This document shows positions 55,519 through 64,000 of a stretch of DNA of 64,000 bases, piece after piece. Position 1 is the stretch's first letter. Each line of letters opens with the position of its first letter. The notes under the pieces were generated by a model that saw nothing but the letters and a program-made list of their open reading frames with translations, did not search any database and was not told the origin of the DNA. The DNA lies in NCBI RefSeq assembly GCF_902459725.1, contig NZ_CABPSH010000007.1, positions 145,869 to 209,868 of the forward strand, read 5' to 3'. Origin of the DNA: Pandoraea eparura. GTDB lineage: Bacteria > Pseudomonadota > Gammaproteobacteria > Burkholderiales > Burkholderiaceae. Made by a program: the position numbers and the translations under genes.

Positions 55519-58242
55519 ATGACTGAACCCTCCCGCGCGCGCCCGAGCCGGCCCGCCGATGTACCTTCCTCCGTGGCGCTGCCGATGGCCACCGCTGCGG
55601 CATCCGCCGGCGGCGACGACGCGGGCGGCCCGCCCGAGCCGCCGACGGCCGACGAGGTCGCCTGGCTCGCCTTGCCCGCGCCGCTGCGCTGGCTCCGGCG
55701 CGTGCCGTGGGGCGCGGCCCGGCCGTGGCTGATCGTGGCCGGCGTCGTCCTGCTCGGCCTTTTCGTCTTCGATGCGCTGCATCACATGCTGCGTCACGTG
55801 CATTACGACGACATCGTCGCCGCAATTCACGACACGCCCGTGACGCGTCTGGTGCTTGCCATGTTGGCAACGCTGGCGAGTTACGCAGCCCTCACCGGTT
55901 ACGACATCTCCGGGCTCGGCTTCGCCGGGGCGGCGGTCAAGCGCTCGACGGTCGTGCTCACGTCGTTCATCGCCTATGCGTTGGGCAACTCCGTCGGCCT
56001 GGGGGTGCTCACCGGCGGCACGGTGCGCATGCGCATGTACTCCGCCGCGGGCGTCGACGCGTCGAAGGTGGCGCAGGCGGTGGCGTTCAACGCCGGGGCG
56101 TTCGGTCTCGGCATGACCGTGTTCGGCTCGCTCGGCATGTTGTGGGGGGCATCGCGCGTTTCCGCGCTGGTGCCGATTCCGGCGTGGCTGTTGCAGGCGC
56201 TCGCCTTGCTGCTGCTGGCCGGTGCCGCCGCATTCCTTGTGTTGTGCGCGCGCAAACGCACGGTGCGCTTGCTGAACCGCTGGCCGATTCCGCTGCCGCC
56301 GCTGCGGCTCGCGCTGCGTCAGTTGCTGATCTCGGCCGCCGATCTGGGCATGGCGGCCGCCGCCCTGTGGTGTTTGCTGCCCGCCCACGTGGTGGATCTG
56401 CCGACCTTCGTCGTCTTCTATGCCATTGCCATGGCGCTTGGCGTACTGAGCCACGTGCCGGGCGGCGTGGGGGTGTTCGAAGCGGTCATTCTGCTCGCGA
56501 CGAACGGCCACGCGCCCATCAGTCAGGTGGCCGGCGCGCTGGTGCTCTATCGCGGCATCTACTATCTGTTGCCGCTGATGCTTGCGGCGTGCCTGCTCGC
56601 GGGCTTCGAGCTGCGTCAGGGGCCGGCGGCGCCGATCGGGCGCGCGGCCGTGCGGCTCTTTCCCGGTCTGTTGGCGGCGCTGACCCTCGTAGCCGGGGTA
56701 ATGCTGCTGATCTCGGGGGTGACGCCCGCCACGCGCGACGCCGAAGACTTCCTGCGCCATCACGTGCCGCTGCTTCTCGTCGAAGTGTCGCACCTGCTCG
56801 GCAGCGTGGCGGGGCTGGCGATGCTGTTCCTCGCCCGCGGTCTGCTGCACCGGCTCGATGCCGCCTGGTGGGGCTCGCTCGGCCTGACGATCATCGCCGC
56901 CGTCCTTGCGATTCCCAAGGGCATTGCCGTGTCGGAGTGCTTCGTCCTGGCCGTGCTCGCCACGCTGCTGCTCGTCTCGCGCGAACAGTTCGACCGGCGC
57001 TCTTCGCTCTTCACGCAGACGTTCGAGCCGGGATGGATCATCGCCGTGCTCTCGGTGCTCGGCGCCTGTACCTGGCTGATGTTCATGGCGTACCGGCGCG
57101 TGGAATACGCGAATCAGCTCTGGTGGCAGTTCACGTTCGACGGCGACGCCCCGCGTTCCATGCGTGCGTTGATGGTCGTGGCCGTGATCGGACTCGGGCT
57201 GTCGCTGTGGCAATTGCTGCGCCAGTCGGCCGGTGCGATGGTGCCCGCGAGCGAGGAGGAGTTGGCGCGTGCGCGCGACGTCATCCGCAAGCAACCGGCC
57301 GCCGATGCGTGCCTGGCGCTCATGGGCGACAAGAGCTTCCTGTTCTCGCCGTCGGGCAACGCGTTCATCATGTACGCGAAGCACCGCCGGTCGTGGGTGT
57401 CGCTCTCGGATCCGGTCGGCGACCAGAAGGAGTGGCCCGAACTGATCTGGCGCTTCATCGAGCTGGCCGATGCCCACGGCGGACGCGCGGCGTTCTACAA
57501 GACCCGTCCGCAGGCGCTGCCGCTCTACATCGACGCGGGGCTGCGTGCCTTCAAGCTCGGTGAAGAGGCGTTCGTCTCGCTGCCGGAGTTCGGCCTGCAA
57601 GGCGCACGTCGCGCCAATCTGCGTCATGGGGTGGCGCGCGGCGAGCGCGAGGGGCTGACGCTGGAGATCGTGCCGCCGCAAGACGTCGCGCCCCATCTCG
57701 CAGACATGCGACGCGTGTCCGACGCGTGGCTCGCGCGCCAGCACACGCGGGAGAAGGGCTTCTCGTTGGGGGCGTTCTCCGACGCGTACGTTGCCCGCCA
57801 GCCGGTAGCGCTCGTGCGTCGCGAGGCGCGGCTTGTCGCGTTCGCCACGCTGATGTGCCCAGACGTCCAGCGCATCGAGGCGAGCGTCGACCTGATGCGG
57901 CAGGTGCCCGATGCACCGCCCGGCACGATGGACTTCCTGTTTGCAAACCTGATGCTGCATTTCAAGGCGCAGGGCTATCAGCGCTTCGGCCTGGGCATGG
58001 CGCCGATGTCAGGCATGGAGACACATCAGCTCGCGCCCCGCTGGCATCGCTTCGGCCGGATGATGTTCGCGCATGGTGCGCGCTTCTATAACTTCCGCGG
58101 GCTGCGCAACTTCAAGGACAAATTCGATCCGCAATGGGAGGCGCGTTATCTGATGACGCCGGGCGGCATCGCGCCGATGCTCACGCTGGCCGACGTGGCC
58201 GCGCTCGTGGGTGGCGGATGGAAAGGGATCATGACGAAATGA
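55519..58242 (+). CDS. mprF: MprF/LpiA, bifunctional aminoacyl-phosphatidylglycerol synthase and flippase
   Basis: 907 residues. About 14 membrane segments in the N-terminal part (70-570), including the flippase core with GNSVGLGVLTGGTVRMR and HVPGGVGVFEAVI, followed by the cytoplasmic DUF2156 (GNAT-like) synthase domain (about 590-890) with FLFSPSGNAF, SLSDPVGD and RFGLGMAPMSG. It adds lysine (or another amino acid) from aminoacyl-tRNA to phosphatidylglycerol and moves it outward, reducing negative surface charge and raising tolerance to cationic peptides and acid. AAGGA precedes the ATG. The acvB gene overlaps its end by four bases, as in lpiA-acvB operons. Confidence 0.94.
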   Translation: MTEPSRARPSRPADVPSSVALPMATAAASAGGDDAGGPPEPPTADEVAWLALPAPLRWLRRVPWGAARPWLIVAGVVLLGLFVFDALHHMLRHVHYDDIVAAIHDTPVTRLVLAMLATLASYAALTGYDISGLGFAGAAVKRSTVVLTSFIAYALGNSVGLGVLTGGTVRMRMYSAAGVDASKVAQAVAFNAGAFGLGMTVFGSLGMLWGASRVSALVPIPAWLLQALALLLLAGAAAFLVLCARKRTVRLLNRWPIPLPPLRLALRQLLISAADLGMAAAALWCLLPAHVVDLPTFVVFYAIAMALGVLSHVPGGVGVFEAVILLATNGHAPISQVAGALVLYRGIYYLLPLMLAACLLAGFELRQGPAAPIGRAAVRLFPGLLAALTLVAGVMLLISGVTPATRDAEDFLRHHVPLLLVEVSHLLGSVAGLAMLFLARGLLHRLDAAWWGSLGLTIIAAVLAIPKGIAVSECFVLAVLATLLLVSREQFDRRSSLFTQTFEPGWIIAVLSVLGACTWLMFMAYRRVEYANQLWWQFTFDGDAPRSMRALMVVAVIGLGLSLWQLLRQSAGAMVPASEEELARARDVIRKQPAADACLALMGDKSFLFSPSGNAFIMYAKHRRSWVSLSDPVGDQKEWPELIWRFIELADAHGGRAAFYKTRPQALPLYIDAGLRAFKLGEEAFVSLPEFGLQGARRANLRHGVARGEREGLTLEIVPPQDVAPHLADMRRVSDAWLARQHTREKGFSLGAFSDAYVARQPVALVRREARLVAFATLMCPDVQRIEASVDLMRQVPDAPPGTMDFLFANLMLHFKAQGYQRFGLGMAPMSGMETHQLAPRWHRFGRMMFAHGARFYNFRGLRNFKDKFDPQWEARYLMTPGGIAPMLTLADVAALVGGGWKGIMTK

Positions 58243-59834
58243 CAGGGCACACGATGGCGATGTACGGCAAGGCAGGCGATGAGCAGGCGATGGGCAAGCG
58301 CGGGGGCGGCAGGGGGGCATTGCACTGGGTTGGCCGCGTCGCGGTGAGTGCCGCCGCGACCTGGGCGGTGATGATGACGCCGGTCGCCGCGCTGGCCCAG
58401 ACGCCGACGCCCGCGCCGGAGATCATGACGCACGGCCGCTTCGAGAACGTGCCCATCTTCCGGCCGGCGGGCGAGCCGAATGCGACGGTGCTTTTCTTCT
58501 CCGACAACGATGGCTGGACGCCGCGGGCCGAACGGATGGCCCGCGCGCTCGCGGACACCGGCGCGTTGGTGGCCGGCATCGATACCGCGCGACTGATGGC
58601 GAACTACACCAAAGACGAGATCGCCTGCATTTACGCGGCGGGCGATCTCGACAACTTTGGTCGTTGGGTCGAGGCGGCTGTCAAGCTGCCGGGCTACACG
58701 CCGCCGATTCTCGTGGGCGATGGCGTGGGCGGCACATTCGCTTACGCGATGCTGGCGCAGGCGGGTAACGACACCTTCTCCGGCGCGCTGTCCGTCGATT
58801 TTTGTCCGGTGCTGCCCATCGCCCGTCCGCTGTGTCAGGGGGAAGGTGTGCACTTCGCGCGCGGCCTCACGCACACGGCCGGCGGTGCACCGATGCGACT
58901 GCTGCCCGCGCCCGTCATGAGTGCGCCGTGGGTGGCGATGGGCGGCCCGGCGGGTGGACCCACCGCGCGCGCGCCGCGCTGCGCGGACCACGTGGCGCAG
59001 GCGTTCGCCGCAAGCACGCCGAACGCGAGCTGGCTCGTCGGCGGGCTTGCGGGCAGTCTGGAGGGCATGGATACGTCCGACACGCCGCCCGAGACGGGGG
59101 CGTCGTCGACGCCCGTGCTGGCCGATTGGGTAACGCAATACAAGAATGCGTTCCGGCGTCTGAATGCGCATCATGTAGCAGGAACGGCCCGGCCGCCCGC
59201 CGCGGTGGCCGACCTGCCGGTGGTTGAGGTGCCGGCGACCGGCAAGCCCACCGCGAACCTGGCCGATACCTTCGCGATTCTGCTGTCGGGCGACGGCGGA
59301 TGGGCCGGCCTCGACCGCGATGTCGCCGGCGCGCTCTCCGCGCACGGCATTCCGGTGGTGGGCCTGGATTCGCTGCGCTATTTCTGGTCGGCGCGCACCC
59401 CGGCGTCCGGCGCGCTCGACATCGACCGCCTCATGCGCTTCTATCAGACGCGCTGGAACAAGAAACGCGTGATTCTGATCGGCTACTCGCAAGGGGCCGA
59501 TGTGCTGCCGTTCATGGTCAATCGCCTGACGCCGGTCGCCCGCGATCGTGTAGCGCTGCTCGTGTTGATGGGGCTTGGGCAGAAGGCGGACTTCGAGTTC
59601 CGCATGACCAATTGGGTGATGTCCAGCCAGAACGGCTTGCCGATTCGACCGGAGGTGGAGCGTCTGCCCGACGGGATGGCCATGTGTGTCTACGGCGCCG
59701 ACGAAGACGACAGCAACTGCCCGGGGCTCGATCCGAAGCGTGTCCAGGTGGTCAAGATGCCCGGCGGGCACCATTTCGACGGTAACTACACCGGGTTGGC
59801 CGACGTGATTCTCCAGGGCGTCGCCAAGCGGTGA
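58239..59834 (+). CDS. acvB: AcvB/VirJ-family protein, aminoacyl-phosphatidylglycerol hydrolase
   Basis: 531 residues with a signal peptide ending ALAQ (about 52). Two alpha/beta-hydrolase-like domains: a degenerate N-terminal one and a C-terminal VirJ domain with LLSGDGGWAGLDRDVAG and the nucleophile elbow GYSQGAD, then GGHHFDGNY with the catalytic His. AcvB cleaves lysyl-phosphatidylglycerol in the periplasm, balancing MprF. The start ATG overlaps the mprF stop by four bases, so synthesis and turnover enzymes are translationally coupled. Confidence 0.92.
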   Translation: MTGHTMAMYGKAGDEQAMGKRGGGRGALHWVGRVAVSAAATWAVMMTPVAALAQTPTPAPEIMTHGRFENVPIFRPAGEPNATVLFFSDNDGWTPRAERMARALADTGALVAGIDTARLMANYTKDEIACIYAAGDLDNFGRWVEAAVKLPGYTPPILVGDGVGGTFAYAMLAQAGNDTFSGALSVDFCPVLPIARPLCQGEGVHFARGLTHTAGGAPMRLLPAPVMSAPWVAMGGPAGGPTARAPRCADHVAQAFAASTPNASWLVGGLAGSLEGMDTSDTPPETGASSTPVLADWVTQYKNAFRRLNAHHVAGTARPPAAVADLPVVEVPATGKPTANLADTFAILLSGDGGWAGLDRDVAGALSAHGIPVVGLDSLRYFWSARTPASGALDIDRLMRFYQTRWNKKRVILIGYSQGADVLPFMVNRLTPVARDRVALLVLMGLGQKADFEFRMTNWVMSSQNGLPIRPEVERLPDGMAMCVYGADEDDSNCPGLDPKRVQVVKMPGGHHFDGNYTGLADVILQGVAKR

Positions 59835-59847
59835 TGGCCGGTGGCGG

Positions 59848-59872
59848 GGCGGCGCGATTCGGATGCGCCGCC
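59848..59872 (+). terminator. Terminator-like hairpin after acvB
   Basis: GGCGGCGC (59848-59855), a nine-base loop, and the exact complement GCGCCGCC (59865-59872), 14 bases after the acvB stop and followed by TTGCCTTCCTT. A good candidate for the end of the mprF-acvB transcript. Confidence 0.55.
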
Positions 59873-59993
59873 TTGCCTTCCTTGCAGGCGCTCCGTACAC
59901 TGCCGCCAGTTTTCCCATCGACCCACGTTCCGCGCATTCCGCACCTTCAGCACCTTTCACATGCTGCGGCACGACACCCAGGAGAAGATCAAC

Positions 59994-61301
59994 ATGGCAG
60001 AGGGGTATTTCCCGAAGTGGCGGCAACAGGACACGGCCTCGGGCCGCGTGATCGCCCCCGATGAGCGCCTGGCCTGGCCGCAAACCGTTGCGATGGGCGT
60101 GCAGCACGTGGTCGCCATGTTCGGCTCGACCGTGCTCGCGCCATTGCTCATGGGGTTTGATCCGAACCTCGCGATCTTCATGTCCGGAATCGGCACGCTG
60201 CTCTTCTTCGTGCTCGTCGGCGGTCGTGTGCCCAGCTATCTCGGCTCGAGCTTCGCCTTTATCGGCCTGGTCATCTCGGTGACGGGCTATGCGGGCAGCG
60301 GGCCGAACCTGAACATCCCGGTGGCGCTCGGCGGGATCATTGCCTGCGGCGTGCTCTACGCCATCATCGGCCTGATCGTGATGGCCGTCGGCACGCGCTG
60401 GATCGAAGCACTCATGCCGCCGGTGGTGACCGGGGCGGTCGTCGCGGTCATCGGCCTGAACCTCGCACCCGTCGCCGTGAAGGGCGTCTCGGGCACAGCC
60501 TTCGACACGTGGATGGCGCTGGCGACGGTGCTGTGCGTCGGGCTGGTGGCGGTGCTTGCGCGCGGCATGGTGCAACGTCTGCTGATTCTCGTGGGTCTGC
60601 TGTTGGCCTATGCGCTGTACGCCGTGCTGACCAACGGCATGGGGCTCGGCAAGCCGATCGACTTCGCCATCGTGGCGCATGCCGCCTGGTTCGGCCTGCC
60701 GCACTTCGCCGCGCCCGTGTTCAAGCCCGAAGCGATGGTGCTGCTCGCCCCGATCGCCATCATCCTCGTGGCCGAGAATCTCGGGCACATCAAGGCAGTA
60801 AGCGCCATGACCGGACAGAACCTCGACCGCTACATGGGCCGCGCCTTTCTGGGCGACGGGCTGGCGACCATCGTGTCGGGCAGCGTCGGGGGCACGGGCG
60901 TGACGACGTATGCCGAGAACATCGGCGTGATGGCCGTCACGAAGATCTATTCGACACTGGTGTTCGCCGTGGCGGCGGTGATCGCGCTGGTGCTGGGCTT
61001 CTCTCCGAAGTTCGGCGCGGTGATCCAGACGATTCCGGGCCCGGTGCTGGGCGGGGTGTCGATCGTGGTGTTCGGCCTGATTACGGTGGCCGGCGCGCGC
61101 ATCTGGGTGCAGAACAAGGTCGACTTCTCGGATAACCGCAACCTGATCGTCGCGGCCGTCACGCTGGTGCTCGGCGCAGGCGACTTCACGCTGAAGTTCG
61201 GCAGCTTCTCGCTCGGGGGCATCGGTTGCGCCACGTTCGGCGCCATCATCCTCTACGCGCTGCTGCGCGGGCGCGAAGCGTCGGCGCCGGCCGCGATGTA
61301 A
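59994..61301 (+). CDS. NCS2-family uracil/xanthine permease (UraA/RutG-like)
   Basis: 435 residues with fourteen membrane segments. MGVQHVVAMFGSTVLAP (first helix), SSFAFI, VAENLGHIKAVSAMTGQ and the NCS2 signature GGTGVTTYAENIG, which place it in the uracil branch (glutamates of AEN..G boxes bind the base). It imports uracil or a related pyrimidine with protons. GGAGA precedes the ATG at 59994; the longer frame reaching 59841 lacks family character. Confidence 0.92.
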   Translation: MAEGYFPKWRQQDTASGRVIAPDERLAWPQTVAMGVQHVVAMFGSTVLAPLLMGFDPNLAIFMSGIGTLLFFVLVGGRVPSYLGSSFAFIGLVISVTGYAGSGPNLNIPVALGGIIACGVLYAIIGLIVMAVGTRWIEALMPPVVTGAVVAVIGLNLAPVAVKGVSGTAFDTWMALATVLCVGLVAVLARGMVQRLLILVGLLLAYALYAVLTNGMGLGKPIDFAIVAHAAWFGLPHFAAPVFKPEAMVLLAPIAIILVAENLGHIKAVSAMTGQNLDRYMGRAFLGDGLATIVSGSVGGTGVTTYAENIGVMAVTKIYSTLVFAVAAVIALVLGFSPKFGAVIQTIPGPVLGGVSIVVFGLITVAGARIWVQNKVDFSDNRNLIVAAVTLVLGAGDFTLKFGSFSLGGIGCATFGAIILYALLRGREASAPAAM

Positions 61302-61315
61302 GCCGACTCGCCGGC

Positions 61316-62230
61316 CTAACCTGCCACGCCGGGCGTGGCCTGCAGCCGTTCGAGCAATTGCCGTGCGTAGACGGGCAGGGCGTCGCGCTCACGCACGCAC
61401 AGCACCAGCGTGCGCAGGGCCCAGGCGTCGGAGAGCGGCACGATGCCGAGGTCCAGCGTGGCGGCCGAGCGCGCGGCGGCACTCAGCGGCACGATACCCA
61501 GCGCGGCCCCCGCCGCCACAGCGCGGCACAGGCTGTCGAAGTCTCGCAGGCGCAGACGGTAGCGCATCGGCCGGCCGGCTCGCCTGGCATGCCCGTCGAG
61601 GTGCTCGGCCAGCGCGCTGGGCTCTGGCAGGCCGATGAACTCCGCGTCCAGGACATCGATGAAGGCCACCTCGGCGCGCGAGGCCAACGCGTGCCCCGGC
61701 GGCGTGACGACCACCAGCCGGTCCTGCCGGAATGGCACTGTCTCGAGCCCTGTCAATTCGATCCAGTCGGAGACCACGCCGATATCGGCCGCGCCTTCGA
61801 GCACCGCTTGCACAACGGCCTGACTCGTCTGCTCGCGCAGCGAGATCTCCACGTTCGGATGCTCGGCAAGGAACGCGCCCAGCAGATCGGGCAGGAACTC
61901 GGACATCGCGACCGTATTGGAGGCGACGCGCACATTCCCCTTGAGTCCCGCCGCGTATTCACCGAGCTCGCCGCGCATCTGTTCGATCTGGGCGAGCACG
62001 CGCTGGGCATGCGCGAGCAGGGCGCGTCCGGCGGGGGTGGGAATCACGCCCTGGCGGTGGCGCATGAAGAGGGCGACACCCAGCGTCTCTTCCAGGCCGC
62101 GAATGCGGGCACTGGCGGAGGCCAGGGTCAGATGGGCGCGCTCGGCGCCGCCGGTGATGCTGCCGGCGTCGGCAACCAGCAGGCACAGGCGCAGGTCGGT
62201 CAGATCGAATCGCACAGAGGGCCGAGGCAT
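61316..62230 (-). CDS. LysR-family transcriptional regulator
   Basis: 304 residues: helix-turn-helix with FDLTDLRLCLLVADAGSITGGAERAHLTLASASARIRGLEE (in pieces about 8-48) and the substrate-binding-like domain with HPNVEISLREQTSQAVVQAVLEGAADIG. The ATG at 62230 starts the HTH region. It is convergent with the permease gene (14 bases between stops) and divergent from rhlE. Target genes are not evident; the permease is one possibility. Confidence 0.9.
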   Translation of the reverse strand: MPRPSVRFDLTDLRLCLLVADAGSITGGAERAHLTLASASARIRGLEETLGVALFMRHRQGVIPTPAGRALLAHAQRVLAQIEQMRGELGEYAAGLKGNVRVASNTVAMSEFLPDLLGAFLAEHPNVEISLREQTSQAVVQAVLEGAADIGVVSDWIELTGLETVPFRQDRLVVVTPPGHALASRAEVAFIDVLDAEFIGLPEPSALAEHLDGHARRAGRPMRYRLRLRDFDSLCRAVAAGAALGIVPLSAAARSAATLDLGIVPLSDAWALRTLVLCVRERDALPVYARQLLERLQATPGVAG

Positions 62231-62575
62231 CGGGGCAATGGCGTCAGTGTAGTGGCTTGGGCGAAAAGTGCGCAGGCGCGCGGTGGAACGTCCGAATTTC
62301 GGTGCTCGTGTGCGCGCGACTACCGATGCCGACTGACTTGGGAAAGGGCACATGGTAAACTACGCCCATTCAAGACACGGCCGTACCCGCGACGGCCTCG
62401 CCCGCCAAGCCGCTTGTTTTCATCCGTCGGCGGGTCGTCTTGCCGGCGTCTTTCGGCGCATCGCCCCAATGAGCGCGATGCCTGTCGCACGCCCTACGCG
62501 GGCATTCCCTCAAGAACACACAACATCGATACGCGCGGGGACACCCATCGTGGCGCCCGCGCATTGGTCTATATA
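62231..62575. other. 345-base gap upstream of rhlE
   Basis: No gene is supported. A weak promoter-like pair CTGACT (62333-62338) and TAAACT (62356-62361), 17 bases apart, would give rhlE a 5' leader of about 200 bases. A dyad GGCCGT-seven bases-ACGGCC (62379-62397) lies at the start of that leader. No Shine-Dalgarno site is visible before the rhlE ATG. Confidence 0.4.
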
Positions 62576-64000
62576 TGTCTTTTGAAACGCTCGGCCTGTC
62601 GGCCGACATCCTGCGTGCCGTGGCCGACCTTGGCTACACGCAACCGACACCCATTCAACTGCAAGCGATTCCGGCCGTCCTGCAAGGCGGCGACCTCCTC
62701 GCCGGCGCCCAGACCGGTACCGGCAAGACGGCGGGCTTCACGCTGCCGATCCTGCAAATGCTCTCCACGCGCTCGCGCGCGGTGGCGGCCAACGGCAAGC
62801 GCCCCGTGCGCGCGCTCGTGCTGACGCCCACGCGCGAACTGGCCGCCCAGGTCGAGGAAAGCGTCACGCAATACGGCAAGTACTTGCGCCTCACGTCCAT
62901 GACCGTGTTCGGCGGCGTGTCGATGGTGCCGCAAGTCAAGCAATTGGCGCGCGGCGTGGACATTCTCGTCGCGACCCCTGGCCGTCTGCTCGATCACATG
63001 CAACAGAAGACGGTTGACCTGTCAGCCGTCGAGATCCTCGTGCTCGACGAAGCCGACCGCATGCTCGACATGGGCTTCATTCGCGATATCCGCCGGGTGC
63101 TGGCGGCGCTGCCGGCGAAGCGCCAGAACCTGCTGTTCTCGGCCACGTTCTCCGACGAGATCAAGCAACTGGCCGACGGCCTGCTCAAGTCGCCCGCGCT
63201 GATCGAAGTGGCGCGTCGCAACACGACCGCCGAGACCGTCGCGCAGAAGATCCACCCGGTCGACCGCGATCGCAAGCGCGAATTGCTCGAACACCTCGTG
63301 CGCGAGCACAACTGGTTCCAGGTACTTGTGTTCACGCGCACCAAGCACGGTGCGAACCGACTGGCCGAGCAGCTCACGAAGGGCGGCATTCCTGCGCTCG
63401 CCATTCACGGCAACAAGAGTCAGGGTGCCCGCACGCGCGCACTCGCCGAATTCAAGAGTGGCACGTTGCAGGTGTTGGTCGCGACCGATATCGCCGCACG
63501 CGGCATCGACATCGACCAGTTGCCCCATGTGGTCAACTTCGACCTGCCGGAAGTGGCGGAAGACTATGTGCACCGCATCGGCCGCACGGGACGCGCTGGC
63601 GCAAACGGCGAGGCGGTGTCGCTCGTGTGCGTGGACGAGCATCAACTGCTCACGCAGATCGAACGTCTCATCAAGCGCACCATCGAGCGCGAAGTGATCC
63701 CGGGCTTCGATCCGGATCCGCATGCCGTGGCGCAACCGATTCGCAAGACGCAACAAGGCCGAGGGGCCGGTGGTGGACGTGGCGCACGCAGCGGCGACGA
63801 CGACGCGCGTCAACCGCGTGCACCGCGCGAAGCCCGTGAGCCGCGCGACGGCGGTCGTGGCGCGCGCCAGGGCGGTGAGCCGAAGGCGCGTCGCGAGGGC
63901 GAGCGCAGTGGCCGAAAAGGCGGTGGCGCCGGGAACGGCGCCCAGGTTGCGAACGTGGGGCAAGGCGTGCAGCAACGCCATTCGGCGCAGGCGCCCAAGC
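62576..64000 (+). CDS. rhlE: RhlE-type DEAD-box RNA helicase (3' end beyond window)
   Basis: The frame from ATG 62576 is open to the window edge (475 codons). Helicase motifs in order: Q motif [10 protein letters not shown], Walker [26 protein letters not shown] box [16 protein letters not shown], then the second RecA domain with [22 protein letters not shown] and [10 protein letters not shown]. From about residue 385 a Gly/Arg/Lys-rich tail begins, typical of beta-proteobacterial RhlE proteins. RhlE acts in ribosome maturation and RNA turnover, often with RNase E. The stop codon lies outside the window. Confidence 0.94.

Noticed and set aside
55429..57960. 843-codon open frame antisense to mprF
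   Set aside because: High-GC third positions leave long open antisense frames; the predicted protein is His/Arg/Gln-rich without domain features, while the sense strand encodes a complete MprF.
58146..60788. 880-codon antisense frame spanning acvB and the permease
   Set aside because: Crosses two convincing sense genes and a terminator-like hairpin; composition is typical of shadow frames.

Overview
The window is a high-GC chromosomal segment of a beta-proteobacterium, most likely Burkholderiales and probably a Pandoraea-like Burkholderiaceae member. This is inferred from the rsmI-yraN-diaA-BON gene order, the sox set, the caa3-type oxidase with two subunit III genes, the mprF-acvB pair and the codon and base usage; no marker gene proves the genus. 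Forty-nine protein genes and one tRNA can be supported. Two genes run off the ends (rsmI on the left, rhlE on the right). No insertion sequence, integrase or CRISPR array was seen.

Layout. 1-2.5 kb: housekeeping block (rsmI, yraN, diaA-like, BON lipoprotein). 2.5-15.6 kb: sulfur oxidation. A flavocytochrome c sulfide dehydrogenase pair (fccAB) is separated by an orphan two-partner-secretion transporter (TpsB) from soxR-soxCD-cytochrome c-soxYZ-soxAX-soxW-soxB. With SoxCD present this is the complete thiosulfate-to-sulfate pathway. 15.6-33.9 kb: surface polysaccharide locus, visibly richer in A/T than its flanks. It has an O-antigen-ligase-like gene, tRNA-Ala(CGC), then wbpA-wbpB-wbpD-wbpE, wzx, wzy, an asparagine-synthase-like amidotransferase, two GT4 glycosyltransferases, wbpL, wbpM and a convergent O-acyltransferase. 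Together they imply a Wzx/Wzy O-antigen containing a 2,3-diacetamido uronic acid that may be amidated.

34-39.3 kb: a coxMNOP-like terminal oxidase (subunit II with fused cytochrome c, subunit I, two subunit III paralogues, subunit IV), whose first gene is preceded in frame by a TGA-interrupted segment with a strong Shine-Dalgarno site. 39.3-46.8 kb: a LysR regulator divergent from a DUF1445 hydro-lyase, an MFS transporter and a fused hydantoinase/5-oxoprolinase, probably one catabolic unit. 46.9-51.9 kb: a seven-gene type III secretion translocon operon ordered like SPI-2 sseA-sseB-sscA-sseC-sseD-sseE but with two SseB/EspA-like genes, and without any secretion apparatus genes in the window. 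51.8-64 kb: DASS-family permease, GIY-YIG protein, serine hydrolase, mprF-acvB (aminoacyl-phosphatidylglycerol), NCS2 nucleobase permease with a convergent LysR, and rhlE.

Most interesting items: the orphan SPI-2-like translocon with two filament-type proteins; the in-frame TGA before coxM; the free cytochrome that looks like a copy of the SoxD C-terminal haem domain; the repeat-dense DNA upstream of soxR; and the amidated-uronate O-antigen locus with two missing pathway steps.
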